The notes beneath the pieces are model-generated. The model was not told where the DNA came from, ran no database searches, and saw only the letters and a list, made by a program, of their open reading frames with translations. A stretch of 64,000 nt of DNA from Ptychodera flava (lineage: Eukaryota > Hemichordata > Enteropneusta > Ptychoderidae), in the NCBI RefSeq assembly GCF_041260155.1, contig NC_091930.1, forward strand, positions 48,839,402 through 48,903,401, read 5' to 3'. A program made the position numbers and the translations under genes. This document shows, piece by piece, positions 11,048 to 22,979 of this stretch (its first letter is position 1; each line of letters opens with the position of its first letter).

Positions 11048-13870
11048 GTAAGTAAATTCCTGGAGCAGGACCAGTGCTTGGCTTATCAATATTTTCATGT
11101 GGAGGTAATGCTCTTGTGAAAGCGGGGAATAGGTCACCTCGACCACTCTTTGTTTTGACTTCAGTAATTCACACCTTTGTCGATCCGGTACCATGTCACT
11201 TCGACCTAGTTACTTTCCTGTCATGTGACATTTAATATCATGCAACTGATGCCGATGGTCTTTCTTTAAGAAAATTTGCTTGCTTCATTACAATAATTTA
11301 GCCGTTTTAATACGCAAAATGCAGGCACAACGACCAAGCGCCTGTGCATATAATTGGCCGTGTACAAAGTGTTATGAGCATCGAGCACACCAGACCACAT
11401 GCTAATTTGACATTATTTGTGTTGATATTTCCAGTTATGATCAAAAGTTAACCATGAATATTGATAAATTACAAATATGAATGGTACAGAATAATAAAAT
11501 TGCTTTTTCACACACAATGTCGTCTTTGTGTAAATACCTTCTGGAAACCCTATTTTTGTTATGATTATGATTATTGATAAATTACGATTATGTTTAATAA
11601 AATCATATTTTTTCACATTGTAATCTGCTTATGTAAAAACCCCCTGGCAATCTTTATTAGTTCATAATCTATGCCAAAATATACAAGTGACGCCATGACC
11701 CATGTTCAGTGTTTGTACGGCGAAAGTGTTCAGTCTACGGCGAAAGTTACTACACCGTGAGTAAGAGTATCAGCAAAATAAATTGGACCCTTGAACAGCG
11801 AAAAAAAGGATCAAATGGGTCAAAGGTTCATCTGTGGGAGCCTGTGCAACTTGTTCTTTGATTAACGAAAGTACGGTTCAATTTGTACAAAAACGTCAAA
11901 TCCAAATTATCCTTTTGCAATTGCCGATTTGAAGACTGAAAACCTATTTTAAACTATTAATCTTAGTTGACAACACATCGTTTTGCAAGGCCGCATCTAC
12001 TTTTACAGTTGCTCGATTTTCTCTCAAAGTTAGTTTTACACTTCCATTTGTGTTCGGTTGACATTGCAAAGCTGAAAGTGTTGTCGTTTCTTTGTGATAA
12101 TTGTATGTATTGTAGAACATGGTGAGAATAAATAAAATGCAATGTGAACAGCTGGTGATCCACCAATACGTTTGGTGATGCATCTTGCAGATTTACATCA
12201 CCCTTGGATTTAAGCTAGCTCACTTTTCTCTTATCAAAATTCGGTCTTCAAATACACGGGAATGACTACGATTATCAAAAGGCTGTCATGTCCCTTCAGT
12301 GTAGATTTTCCAAAACATTCCTTAACGTGGACGACTTTTAGATATTGGTAGATTACTCACCTAGTAATCACGATGCATGATTATCGGAAGCATTCCGAAA
12401 CCTGCAGTGTCAAAATGTCTTGTGTAAAGAAGCAAATAGTACCAGTTATATTCTACTCGAGCACGGTGAAATACCTGTTTGAATAAAGTTTGTCGAAATC
12501 ATTACTGCTTGTACACAGACAGTACGAGTTTTATAAGACAATGAGAACATTACATTCATATTTCCCTGCATTTTACATGAAAATCATTGGGTGGGTGGCT
12601 TTCATCTTGACTATCTAAGCTTGGTAGTCGCCTGCCTTGGTTGCCTTTCATTTTGATCCATTCAAGTTTTTTACAGCTTTCGTTTTTTGTTTACTATAAG
12701 CCAGTTACTTAGAAATTCAGTATGTGTGATCTTTTATTTGTTTATGGTCACTCTAACTCGATAATACGTAGCGTATTAAGTATCACCATTTCCATCGAAA
12801 TAAACATACACTTTATTTCCCTTCTTTATTACTCTCTTATGACTTTAATTCTACTACTGTACTCTGTGCTTTTGTCTTGTTGTTTGACCTATGACCCACG
12901 ACTCTCCATAGGTCAGTGGTGTCGCCATTACAGAATGACATTCAACGTGAGCCGTTTCACTCAAGACTATCGACAAGCCTTCGTTGCAAAAATGCTGATT
13001 AACCATACGGCAATATACTGACTACTGTATTTATAAGCGGGGCAAAGGTATCAAGCATCTGTTGACAATCTGGTAGCTATTCTCCTGACCGCTTTTTTCT
13101 GTGCAGACCGTTGGTTTACAAGCCTATACTGATAGCAAACCAAGCTGCTGCGGTTTTCAATGCAACTTCCCTCAAACATACACTTGATTCAAGTCTGCGA
13201 TTACAGTCAATTCTGATGTATATAAGCTCCATGGAAATGTTTTAGAGGGGTAAACACATAAACTTAACTTTCATGGGGTGTTGTCTGACCTAATAATAAA
13301 GCGGTCATGTAGGCTACGTGCTTTGAAATCTAATCTAAGGTGTTACAGTGCAGCTGCAGACCAAAGGGTACGCGATCCGTTGGTCAATCAAGCACACCGA
13401 TCACTCCATGAGCGCCCGCAGGTTATCACTATACAAATATGTTGATCATTGGTATCTCTTGACTTTCTACTCTGAAGTAAATTTCACTCAATTGCAACTC
13501 AATCTGCTCGTGGTTAACCGTAAAGAGTAACATGAAGGATGGAGCAAGTCTGTTTTGTACCATCTTGAAGCTATTTCCCGTATTTTAAAAGGCTTTGCAT
13601 TGCCTTAAATATGAGAGTGTGGTATTGTGTCTCATGTGCATGCATAGTCACTACGACGTCGTTTTCATGTTCCACCAGACTGTTAATTGCTGCTGGACTA
13701 AATGTTATGAGAGTTTATATCATTGTGATTTTTACTTTAATTATTGAGATTATTTCTCGAATAGTGTCATTTGCGATCAATTTTTACGATCAATTTTTCG
13801 CAGTGTCCGCATCGAGTTGTTTACATCTATCACTGTTATTGACATTCTTTGGTAGTTATTGTCTGTATGC
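11048..13870. other. AT-rich non-coding stretch
   Basis: I see no exon or recognised repeat. Frames at 12722-13021, 13348-13530 and 13611-13880 are short, rich in Ile, Leu and Ser, and have no motif support. Confidence 0.4.
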
Positions 13871-13872
13871 GC

Positions 13873-14232
13873 GTTGTTGAAGAATGCATCTCGAAAGTGG
13901 ATGATTTAGACTTTGACTCAAACTTTCGCCAAGATATCTTCAAACCATTCTCATTCAAAATCATGAATATAACCCAGGGATCACCGTGCAAATTTTCGTA
14001 CAAAAGAATAAAATTACCCCAGATTTACCGATGTTGGAAATTAAAAATGGCCGCCATTTCTGTGTTAACTCTATATGCAGGAAAAAATTGATGTTCGCAA
14101 AATGAAGACTGTGGATTGTGTTTTTACACCAAGAATTTAAAAATGAGCCCCCACAAGTGGTATATAACAAAACGAATTGCAAAAGTTAGAGAGTCCTGAT
14201 ATCTGTTACTGAGGCGCCTTTTTGTACCTTAA
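13873..14232 (-). mobile_element. TTAA-type MITE, copy 1 (minus)
   Basis: Member of the seven-copy family described at 29573-29856, in the opposite orientation. It keeps the diagnostic internal block GAGCCCCCACAAGTGG (about 14143-14158), AAATGGCCGCCATTT, and the end GAGGCGCC...TACCTTAA. It ends only about 40 bases before the first exon of FAM111-like gene 2. Confidence 0.75.
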
Positions 14233-14277
14233 AACAGGTAATGGCCCTTTCATGTCTTATTTTATCTATAGGGTAAT

Positions 14278-14537
14278 ATGAGAAGAGGAGCTGGGCAAGG
14301 AAGAGGGAAACAACATCCGGGATATACCATCGAACCATATCTAACTCGAAGAATGATAAATGAAGAGGTGCGTGACGATAAGGCAGCCAATCACTTGAAT
14401 GTAAAGCAGATGTTATGACAGGAGAAAATGATAAGACACGGTTTTTAAAATAAAATAAATGTAAATTGACAATGACCTTTAAAATCGTTTTCTGTTATAG
14501 AAGTAAAGTTTGGTAAATTGTTGACCTTAAGATTATG

Positions 14538-14597
<60 letters not shown>

Positions 14598-16495
14598 TGC
14601 AAGCATATCATTACTTCAGTGTGATATCTATTTGCAAATGTGATTTGGGTTTTCTGAAAAACACGGTGGAAGGAGAAAAGAAAGGACATATAGAGAGACA
14701 CGTACCTACACAAACACCATGTTTCTAACGCATCTGTACTCAATTCTTTGATTTCATTACCAAGATCAAATCATCGGTTGTTGGATCAAGCATGTTTTGA
14801 AAGATGTTTCAAGTGAACTTATACGGCTAAGTCTAACCCATAATGTCTGAGTGATACTAACAACATACCAATGAATGCATACATTATTAATAATACTGTT
14901 GCCCTAAGGGTTACTTGGTGTGTATATCCCCCCCCACGGAACCATTTGTAGAGAGTAGGGTTCAACTGATTGTTGGGTTCAGCAACAGAGATCGATGAAT
15001 AGCCTACAGAAATCGGGAAAGGGCAGGCTTTTATTAGCGACAGTACTAGTAGAGAGAATTAGGTTTTGTCATGAAACCAAGTAAGTGTGATACATAAAGG
15101 AGAGGTGGACGTGAAAGTTTAGCATACCCTCCTTTATCAATTCGTTCCTCCACTATGTTTCCTCTGAATCAATTTTTCACAATATCATGGAGACAAAGAC
15201 ATTTTTGTGTTTTGCTATATTTCCAAATACCAACTAGAATCAAGATGTTTAATATAGGTAAACTAAACGAATTCAACCAATAACCCCTTCGTAAGCATTT
15301 CAATAGGCACACCAGGCTTTCATACTGACTTTCCCTATAGCAACAACCTTCTGTTGTAGCTATTAAACAAACAAAATTCATGGATTAGGTTATCAGCTCC
15401 ACAAATTAAACCACTTTAAATCGACAGAACTAAAAATTAGGCATGCACTCGATGTGAATCAATATCTCAAAGCTATGAAAAAATAAAGTATTATTCTTTC
15501 CTCTTTTTATAGCTTATAAGAAGGTCGAGGATATGTGCCCGATCATATCTGAGTCATACAAGAGCCTAGATTTTTCGAATGACGGAAAGTGGAATGATAA
15601 GTCCGTCATGAAACTATTGGCAAAACACTTCAGTTCAACCAATGAAACTCTGTCGGTGGCAACGATCAACATGTATCAGAAATTCACGGGTATTATCTAT
15701 ATCGACAGAGATGGAGAAAAGAGCGGGATAGGCACTGGATTTTGTCTAAAATTTCCGTACGTTTTGACAAACAATCATGTCATCAATGACATCGACAGAA
15801 AAGCCGGAGTTGATCCAGTAAAAATCTGTTTCAATTACACGAATGGTACTATTGATAGTCAAAAACACAGCCAAAAGTATTCTTTCAAACGGAAAAATAG
15901 TGGATTTCTGATCCACTTTTCGAGCCCAATTGATGAATTAGATTATGTAATACTAGAGGTAGAGTTGGAGGACAGAATGGACACAGATGATGGGCAAAGT
16001 GCTGATAAATTTCCCGCATTGGCAGAACGGATAAATTGCTTCCCTAAGGACAAGTCTGCCCTGAACATAATCGGACATCCAGGAGGTCGCGTTCTACAAA
16101 TAGACCCCCGATGCTCGTTAATGTTGAAAAAACTTAAACACATCCCCGTATACTTCAAACTAGAAAGTATTGATGAGAAGCAGGCGCGACGTGCTCTCTC
16201 TGAAGATCACATACCTTATGATACTAGCATGTTTGAGGGATCATCGGGATCCCCCGTGTTTAATCCTCAGGGACATCTGGTTGCAGTCCATACGAGAGGT
16301 TTGTTCAGAAAGGGTGCTCTGCGCAGCGCTTTCGAACAGGGCGTCGCTCTGACAAGTATAATGAACAATGTCAAACTGCAGGCTAAGGACGAAGTACAGA
16401 AAGAAATTATGTCCAGGATTTTTCCAGAACGCCTTTTTGAAGTTGTAGCAAACGATAGGCAACCTGCTCCTGCCAGTATGGCGTCGCCAGAGTAG
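14278..16495 (+). CDS. FAM111-like serine protease, gene 2 (short form, about 354 aa)
   Basis: The protease exon ends at 16495 and begins at one of two acceptors: 15521 (phase 0) or 15513 (phase 1). A short upstream exon, 14272-14367, follows CTATAG and ends at GAAGAG|GTGCGT. Its ATG at 14278 opens 30 codons that join in phase to 15521. The first exon is basic and contains YTIEPYLTRR, which resembles the PIP-box region (IEHYF) of vertebrate FAM111A. The protease part aligns closely with gene 1: His116 in LTNNHVI, Asp171 in ELDYVILEV, Ser272 in GSSGSPVF, and IIGHPGGRVLQID. The FAM111 DGRF-type domain is absent in this model. If exon 10703-11047 is used through 15513, the N-terminus would differ. 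The protease exon is certain; the first exon is moderately supported. Confidence 0.75.
14540..14595. repeat. (GA)n microsatellite in gene 2 intron
   Basis: A run of about 28 GA units in the intron between the two proposed exons of FAM111-like gene 2. The Leu-Ser frame on the minus strand is an artefact. Confidence 0.95.
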
Positions 16496-16850
16496 TTTGC
16501 CTATTCAAAACTGTTAAATGATTTCAAACACGATTTCAAACTTGATTTCAAACACGATGAATAACATCACTGAAACTTTCTGACAACTCGTTTTTTTTTC
16601 TTCCTTGGTGCGAATATCCTTTTTTTTATCTGTTATTAAGGATACTCCATTGAAATTAATCGATTATTAGAAAGCAAACAACAGTACGTTGGACTTTTTT
16701 ACATTAAAGATTACATAACACTAATTATTTTACGCATTTCATCCAGGTGTACAGATCCTGGTCTTAACTCTTTTTCGACTTTATATCTGAGAATCATTTC
16801 GTTCTTTAAAATAACATTTACAGGGATTTGGAATCTGTCACCCAATATTT
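16496..16850. other. 3' flank of gene 2
   Basis: It holds a short triplication of GATTTCAAAC-like units at 16522-16558 and an ATTAAA at about 16704 that could serve as a poly(A) signal. Nothing else is recognised. Confidence 0.4.
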
Positions 16851-16854
16851 GTGG

Positions 16855-17590
16855 ATTGACCACTTGCCAAGCAAAATTAAGAGATTGACCACAAAAGATA
16901 CATCATCGATCTGCTTTGACTCAAATCATAATTAAAAATTATTTCATCATTTGATAATTTCACACAGTGTTGAAGGTAACCACTTAAAATTCTAGAAACG
17001 TTATGCCAGAGATTTTTTGCTAAGGCACATTCAAGAAATCTGTGTTCTAAAGATTCAACACCAGAGCAAAACTTGCAGCACATAGAATCTACTTTTTTTC
17101 CAGTAAAAAAGATACTTGTTACAAGGTAGAAATCTATGGAGTAACTTCCACTGAAACTCACGTAATTTTAAACTCTTTCGTAATGTTGTTGACATTTTTC
17201 CAAATGACAACAGTGTTTTTGTCGCTGTTCAAATAAGCCACTTGTAGCGATGTATACCATTTTGTTAATTTATCAATGTGAATAAAATTCTTCTTCGCAA
17301 AGAGTGAGTAAAAAACCTTTAAAGACAATTTAGAAAGATGACTGAAATTAAAATCTTTCCATACTCCATAATCTTCATCTTCTGTTTCTGTTAATGACTT
17401 ATAGAAGACGTTATACTTTTTAGACCATACACACAACACGTTCTTGTTTTTGACATTTTGACTGGCGCTGTACCATGCTTACATAAAATTCTGGAATTTG
17501 TAATCTTACATTTCTTGGCAATACATTCCAGAACTGATTTTGCTTGAGGAGATCACTCGATCTATCCAAATCAAAATATGACCATGGTAT
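16855..17590 (-). mobile_element. Tx1/L1-like LINE fragment (C-terminal RT end), decayed
   Basis: The minus strand encodes peptides typical of the region after the reverse transcriptase of Tx1/L1-type non-LTR elements. A zinc-binding zf-RVT-like segment, CCKFCSGVESLEHRFLEC, is followed by NLWHNVSRIL at about 16960-17080. Further upstream on this strand come WYTSLQVAYLN and KQNQFWNVLPRN-type phrases (17160-17570). The two main open pieces lie in different frames, so at least one frameshift has occurred. Only the 3' part of an element is present; the catalytic RT core is not seen. Confidence 0.7.
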
Positions 17591-18259
17591 CGCAGTCCAA
17601 GTAACTTTCTGACAACTTGTTTATTAGCTGAGTGCAAGTGTCTGTGACATCGTTTTCCGTCATCTTCGTTGCTGGCCGGTTACTCAGCTTGGAACATCTT
17701 GTTTATAAGTTCTATCTTAGGGCTGGTTTGGGTCTGCTGTACAACGCTTTAACAAAGCAAGCAGTCTTCCCACCAACCGAAGTATCTAGTTGATTTCCGG
17801 ATATCTATAAGATGAACTTTGTCCAAAACATACCTCTGTTGATTTAGAGTTGACGGTACGACATATTTTGTGGCTACATAATCCGTATGTAAAAGAAAAA
17901 TAGCATAGTTTTTAGGCAAAAGTGTCGAAAAAACTTTCTTTATTTAACTTATTAATTCAAAAATCGACGTTTTATGTTGTCAGTATTAATTTCATGCGTA
18001 AATAATACAACAGATGCCTTCAAATAATTCTACCGGATTCAAACCAGTTAATGTACATTTAAATTTTCAAGAGTAGCTACAGTTTTGAAGATCATAAAGC
18101 GCTAAGCGTGTTTGTTAAAGTATAGGCATGCATATATATTTAAAATTGATTTAAGTAGACTGAATTCCTTTATAAACACCACTGTGTTGTTTCTTTTTAT
18201 GTAACCTGATTGTAATACTCATTCTCAGTCTTTTTATTGATCAACTTTACTTTGTCGAC
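17591..18259. other. AT-rich intergenic, nothing recognised
   Basis: No exon or repeat family is supported. A small perfect inverted repeat (CTACGCAG...CTGCGTAG) lies just beyond, at about 18304-18322. Confidence 0.4.
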
Positions 18260-20949
18260 ATGCCGGAAAATGCCAGAGAGTTTGACCGGTTAAGAAGGGC
18301 TTGACTACGCAGTTTCTGCGTAGTGAAGCTTCATTACGTATTCATGGTGACCCCTGGCCAGCTGTCAATAACTTTGGGGGCTTTTGTCTTTTGGCCTGCT
18401 TTGCATATGCGTCGTTGGACACGACCTGCCAATCACCCAGGTAGTCAATTAAACTATTAATTGACTGTTTACCGACCCAATTAACACTATCCAGCAGTAT
18501 CAGTCATATTTTAATCGCGTGGCCCGGGTGGGCACAACGTAGGAACGCGTGTATTTCTATGTGTACGTTTCACTTGTGGTGTTGTTTGTACCATTGTGCG
18601 TTTGAAGTCCTTGTTTCACCTACAGCATTACCTACAAGGTGACAGGCTTACTATTAATGTTCAGTATCATTGCACCGAATTCTGCCCACGGTGAAAACCA
18701 CCTGTTTTGCCTACTAATTACTGCCCGTCGCTGCCCGTCCTGAATGTAGCCTATCTATAGCTACAGTAATCACATAAATCATTTATCAGTTTTGATATAT
18801 ACTCCTAAATTGTAAGTTTGATCAAAATCGAGACCACATTCAAGGGCTATGCAGATTGTCCATGTACGCACACACAGTGACAAGAAGGCGGCAAACACCT
18901 ACTCACCAAGCACATCGAATCAGCGAAAAGAAGCATAAAAAAGCTAGGCTCATCGCCAAAACAAATGCGCCAAGCGCTAACAAAAACCCAAACATGCGGG
19001 CCTTTTCAGGGCCACCAAATACTCCAAAAAGGGAACTACCAAAAAATACGATAAAATGACATAGAAACACACAAACACTTAAAAGAAATAACAAAAATCG
19101 TACACATAACAAACCAAAAATCGTACACATAACAAACAACTGAAACACAACATTAAATACAAAATAAACAATCACAGTAACGTAACAGAAAACATGGCCG
19201 TGGAAATAAATCAGCTATTTCCAAAGAAAAGCCGACAACAACATGAAATTCAACAACAACCTATCATCGCTCAAACTATGAAACTCCGAAAAATAGTACT
19301 AGGCAAAAGCCTTAAAATTCATTCGGACACCAACAAAACCAAACAAAATAAAACCACCTCAGGATTTCAACAAATAAAGTCGTATAATGTGACTACGCTA
19401 CATCGTGAGACACAAACAATCGCAACAACACCAATTCAAAGAAAAGTCAAATTGGACTCCACGAACAACAAAAAAACAAAAACTTGAAAGCTATCTGAAG
19501 CTTCTAAACTCGCACTTCTAGAGATACCCTTTCAAACAAGGAAACAAAACATGTCGCGTGCCAAAAGAATCGCGATAAACCAGCTTGCAAACATTGGACA
19601 AATTTTGGGAAAATAAAACCCTTCGACAAGGGTCGGTTTTTCGTTATTGTCAACACAAACGATTACGTACTCGAATGCGAAAGGCAATTACGTAACACTC
19701 AGTATTATACACAACAAGCCAGAACAAACAGTAAACAAAGTAAACGAACTATTAATTAAAATGTACGAGAACAAGTACATCAACAGGATACTTGTAAGTA
19801 TCTTGATCCAATAAACATAAAATCCGTACCCCGCAGTGGTACTTATTGCCTAAAAATTCACAAACCTCCGCAAAAATCTAAAAGACACACCAGTCAAAAC
19901 AAAATTTACCGAAGTAAAGAAATATAGAACAAACAAACCGAACCACCAAACGGACTCACAACGTGACTAAATTTATATACTTGCCTCGCTAATCGGAAAG
20001 CAAGACCACTAAAATGCATTAAAATAAATTTTCACAAACACAAACTAAGGAAAGAATCTACACTGCGACTGATGAGAAACCACACTCGGGTTTCGAAACG
20101 CAAGCGTCAAAGGGCGACTCTATCAACTTTTGTAACAACATAGGTCCGGCTGCGTCTCGCCATAAGCTTTCCCCACACAAACAAAACATTACCGTACACA
20201 CTAATCCGAACTTCTCTACAAATATCCAAAGCGAAGCAAACATTTCATTAACACAAACAATCGGATAAGAATGTAGGAACACATTTTCGAAACGAATCAA
20301 ACACAAACTCGACACAAAAACATTTAGGATAGTCAGGTGGGGAGCCTGTTTCACATTTTTTTACATCTCGCTATACTGTCTATGATTCTAAAAATAAAGT
20401 CATCTGCCACTTTTTCTGTATACGCGGTTTGGCAAAACTCATCTCTTCAATCGAAAGTCGGGCGATTTCATGGTTCTTTGGGGCACTTAAGTGTACGTCG
20501 AGCTTAAGGAATGTAGTTACATTCGCGATGTTTTATTCGAAAATTATTTATTCCTTCAAGGGCAAATGCACATAATTTATGCTGTTGGAAATACTGGCCG
20601 CTCATAAACAAGACAATAAACTCAATATATGTGCATCTTTACTTATATTGTCAAAGTACCACCGACACCACAAAAAACCAAATGGTTCAGTCCAGGTATT
20701 TGCAACTCTGCCATCCGACTGGTCAACAGGAAATCAACCATAGGTGTCTTTGGCACGCGTATGCGCTAGTCACCTAGGCGACGGTAATCTGCACCACTTA
20801 TCACCATCGGAAGGTACTCCTCCCCATATACCACTGGTGATCCCACCCTCAAGGCACTGCGTCATTCGACCAAGCATTGTTATTGTAATTTCCTGCATAA
20901 AATTAACAGCGAGGTCAACCGGTCAAACTCTCTTGGCATTTTCTCTCAT
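18260..20949 (+). mobile_element. Decayed Penelope-like element inside inverted flanks
   Basis: From about 18850 to 20050 the + strand is rich in A and C and encodes pieces typical of Penelope-like reverse transcriptases. One is NDYVLECERQLRNTQYY, about 19655-19708. Another is RSGTYCLKIHKPPQKS, about 19827-19874, the conserved block before the RT core. A hammerhead-ribozyme-like motif follows at 20069-20108, as known for this class. The whole is bounded by a 30-odd base inverted repeat: 18260-18292 (GAGAGTTTGACCGGTT core) and its reverse complement at 20917-20949. Much of the RT is missing or unreadable, so this is an old, broken copy. The exact ends are uncertain. Confidence 0.65.
20069..20108 (+). 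ncRNA. Hammerhead-ribozyme-like motif
   Basis: The core elements occur in the right order: CTGATGA (20069-20075), helix II GAAACC/GGTTTC with a 7-base loop, GAAA (20095-20098), a 3-bp helix III CGC-AA-GCG, then the TC cleavage dinucleotide (20107-20108). The GAAACGC...GCGTC arrangement resembles known retroelement hammerheads. Helix I between the immediate flanks is not evident, so activity is doubtful. It is in the same orientation as the nearby Penelope-like reverse transcriptase pieces. Confidence 0.55.
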
Positions 20950-21551
20950 GGAAATATCTATTTTTCTTTTATTTTCTATAACCATTTACTCTGTGGCTAC
21001 AGGTCACAGGGATAGAGTTTTAGCAAATGATGAGTTTATAAGTTAACATGAGTGTTTCTAAACATAAAGACATCTGGCTTAAGTTTTAAAAGCAAGCAGA
21101 TTCGAAGGAATAACCACACAGGGATCGAAGGCTAGTAAAGGGAGTCCCCATCTTTAGTTGAAAAACTGTTGAAATATAATGTTAGATGGTGTCATTTGGT
21201 GCTATCTTGAACAACTAAGTCTAGCGAGAGGGCGTCTTTGAAGCTTTGCATGAATCATGGTTTCGTAAAATTTAATGTTTTTCATATTTATATATACCAG
21301 ATCTGCACATTTTAAGCTCTCACAGTATCATCTAGCATTGCCAAGAAACAAAGACAAGCATATCACTGCAAAAATAAAGGGACATTTTGAAACCAGGTGC
21401 ATTGTTTATATAATAACTGCACTATTAGCCTAAGTGAGTGTGTCTGATGTACTGAAGTATGGGTGGTGTCAGGATAGTTCTACTGATTCAGAAACTTTTG
21501 AGAATTTGGAGAATTTGGCGTCACTATGACGCAGTATGGTGATATTTTGAT
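20950..21551. other. Intergenic, nothing recognised
   Basis: No supported exon or repeat. Confidence 0.35.
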
Positions 21552-22905
21552 TGCTCACGTGTTGACACACGTGAGCATATGTCGCAGCGATGTCTGTCTG
21601 TCTGTGTGTCTGTCTGTCTGTGTACTCAATATCTCAAAAACGGCTCATCAGATCAGAATCAAATCTGGTACATAGATTTAGTTTGCAAATGGCAAGAACT
21701 GATTAGTTTTGGTGGGTGTGGCTTGCTTACTTTTTGCTCATTTGCATAATTAATGATTTTAGAAAAAACTGATATATATTGACAACGACTGCACATAATT
21801 TGATGAGATTTGCTACAAATGTTGATCACACCAAGATATATCAGCTTTGAAAGATATTAAGGGGTGACGTGAAAGATAATTACTAATTTGCATGTTTAAT
21901 GAAATTTCCTAATTAGGAGTATACTCGATCAAAATTGACGAAACTTGGTATGCATATTGAAGATACTATGATTTAACATTATTGACAGTCATTAAGCATT
22001 TTTACTTCATCCAAATCCTAATTTGCATATTTAATGACCTTTTGAAATTAAGGATATATATTTGAAGTTACAAGACCAAAATTGATAAAACTTGCTCTGT
22101 ACATTAAAGATACTATGATAGAACATTATTAAATGTCATTAAGCATTTTTACATCTGCCAATTCCTAATTTGCATATTTTACGAACTTTCCTAATTAGGG
22201 ATATTGATCTGAATTAACGAGACCACAGTTGATGAAACTGGCTATGTACATTAAAGATACTATGATAGAACATTATTGAAAGTCATTAAGCATTTGAACT
22301 TTAGCCAATTCCTTATTTGCATATTTAATAAACTTTTGAAATTAGGGATATATATTTGAATTTACATGACCAATATTGATGAAACTTGCTATGTACATTA
22401 AAGATACTATTATGTAGGCTAACGTTATTGAAAGGCATTAAGCAATTTTGCTTCAGCCAATTCCTAATTTGTGTATTTAATGAACATTCCTGATTAGGGA
22501 TATATACTTGGATTTATTTGATCAAAGTTGGCATAACATGCTATGTACATTGATGATTTATATTCAAGATTATACCAATATTGGAAGTAATTTCGCACTT
22601 AAGTTTTCATGTCAGCTAATTTATAGTTTGCATATCTAATGAGCTTTCAAAGTTTGGAAAATATAGTTTGAAGGACTTGACCAAAGGCAATTACACTTGC
22701 TATGTAAAGTGGTGATACAATGACAGCAGTCAAAGAAATTAATTATTTTTATTTCAGCTAATTGTATATTTGAATACTTAATGACCTATAGAGTTAATCT
22801 GTGGTTGTTCATTATGTTGATGTTAATACTTTCAATGAAGTTGCAAACATGTGGCAAAGGTTCAAATTTACAAATAACTGCAATATATAATGAAACACGT
22901 GGGCA
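21552..22905. mobile_element. Non-autonomous repeat with end hairpin and internal tandem units
   Basis: The left end carries a perfect hairpin GCTCACGTG-TTGACA-CACGTGAGC (21553-21576), then a GTCTGTCT-rich tract (about 21593-21622). After that come four to five degenerate tandem units of about 140 bases containing AATTTGCATATTTAATGA and ACTATGATAGAACATTATT. The right end AACACGTGGGCA mirrors the left TGCTCACGTGTT. No coding capacity is seen. A related copy lies at 26735-27600. The transposon class is unassigned. Confidence 0.7.
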
Positions 22906-22979
22906 TTTACAGTTCATATCTGGTGAATGCTAGTCCCAAGAATAGTTTAACGTAAACCTTATCTTTGTTTATCACTTTT

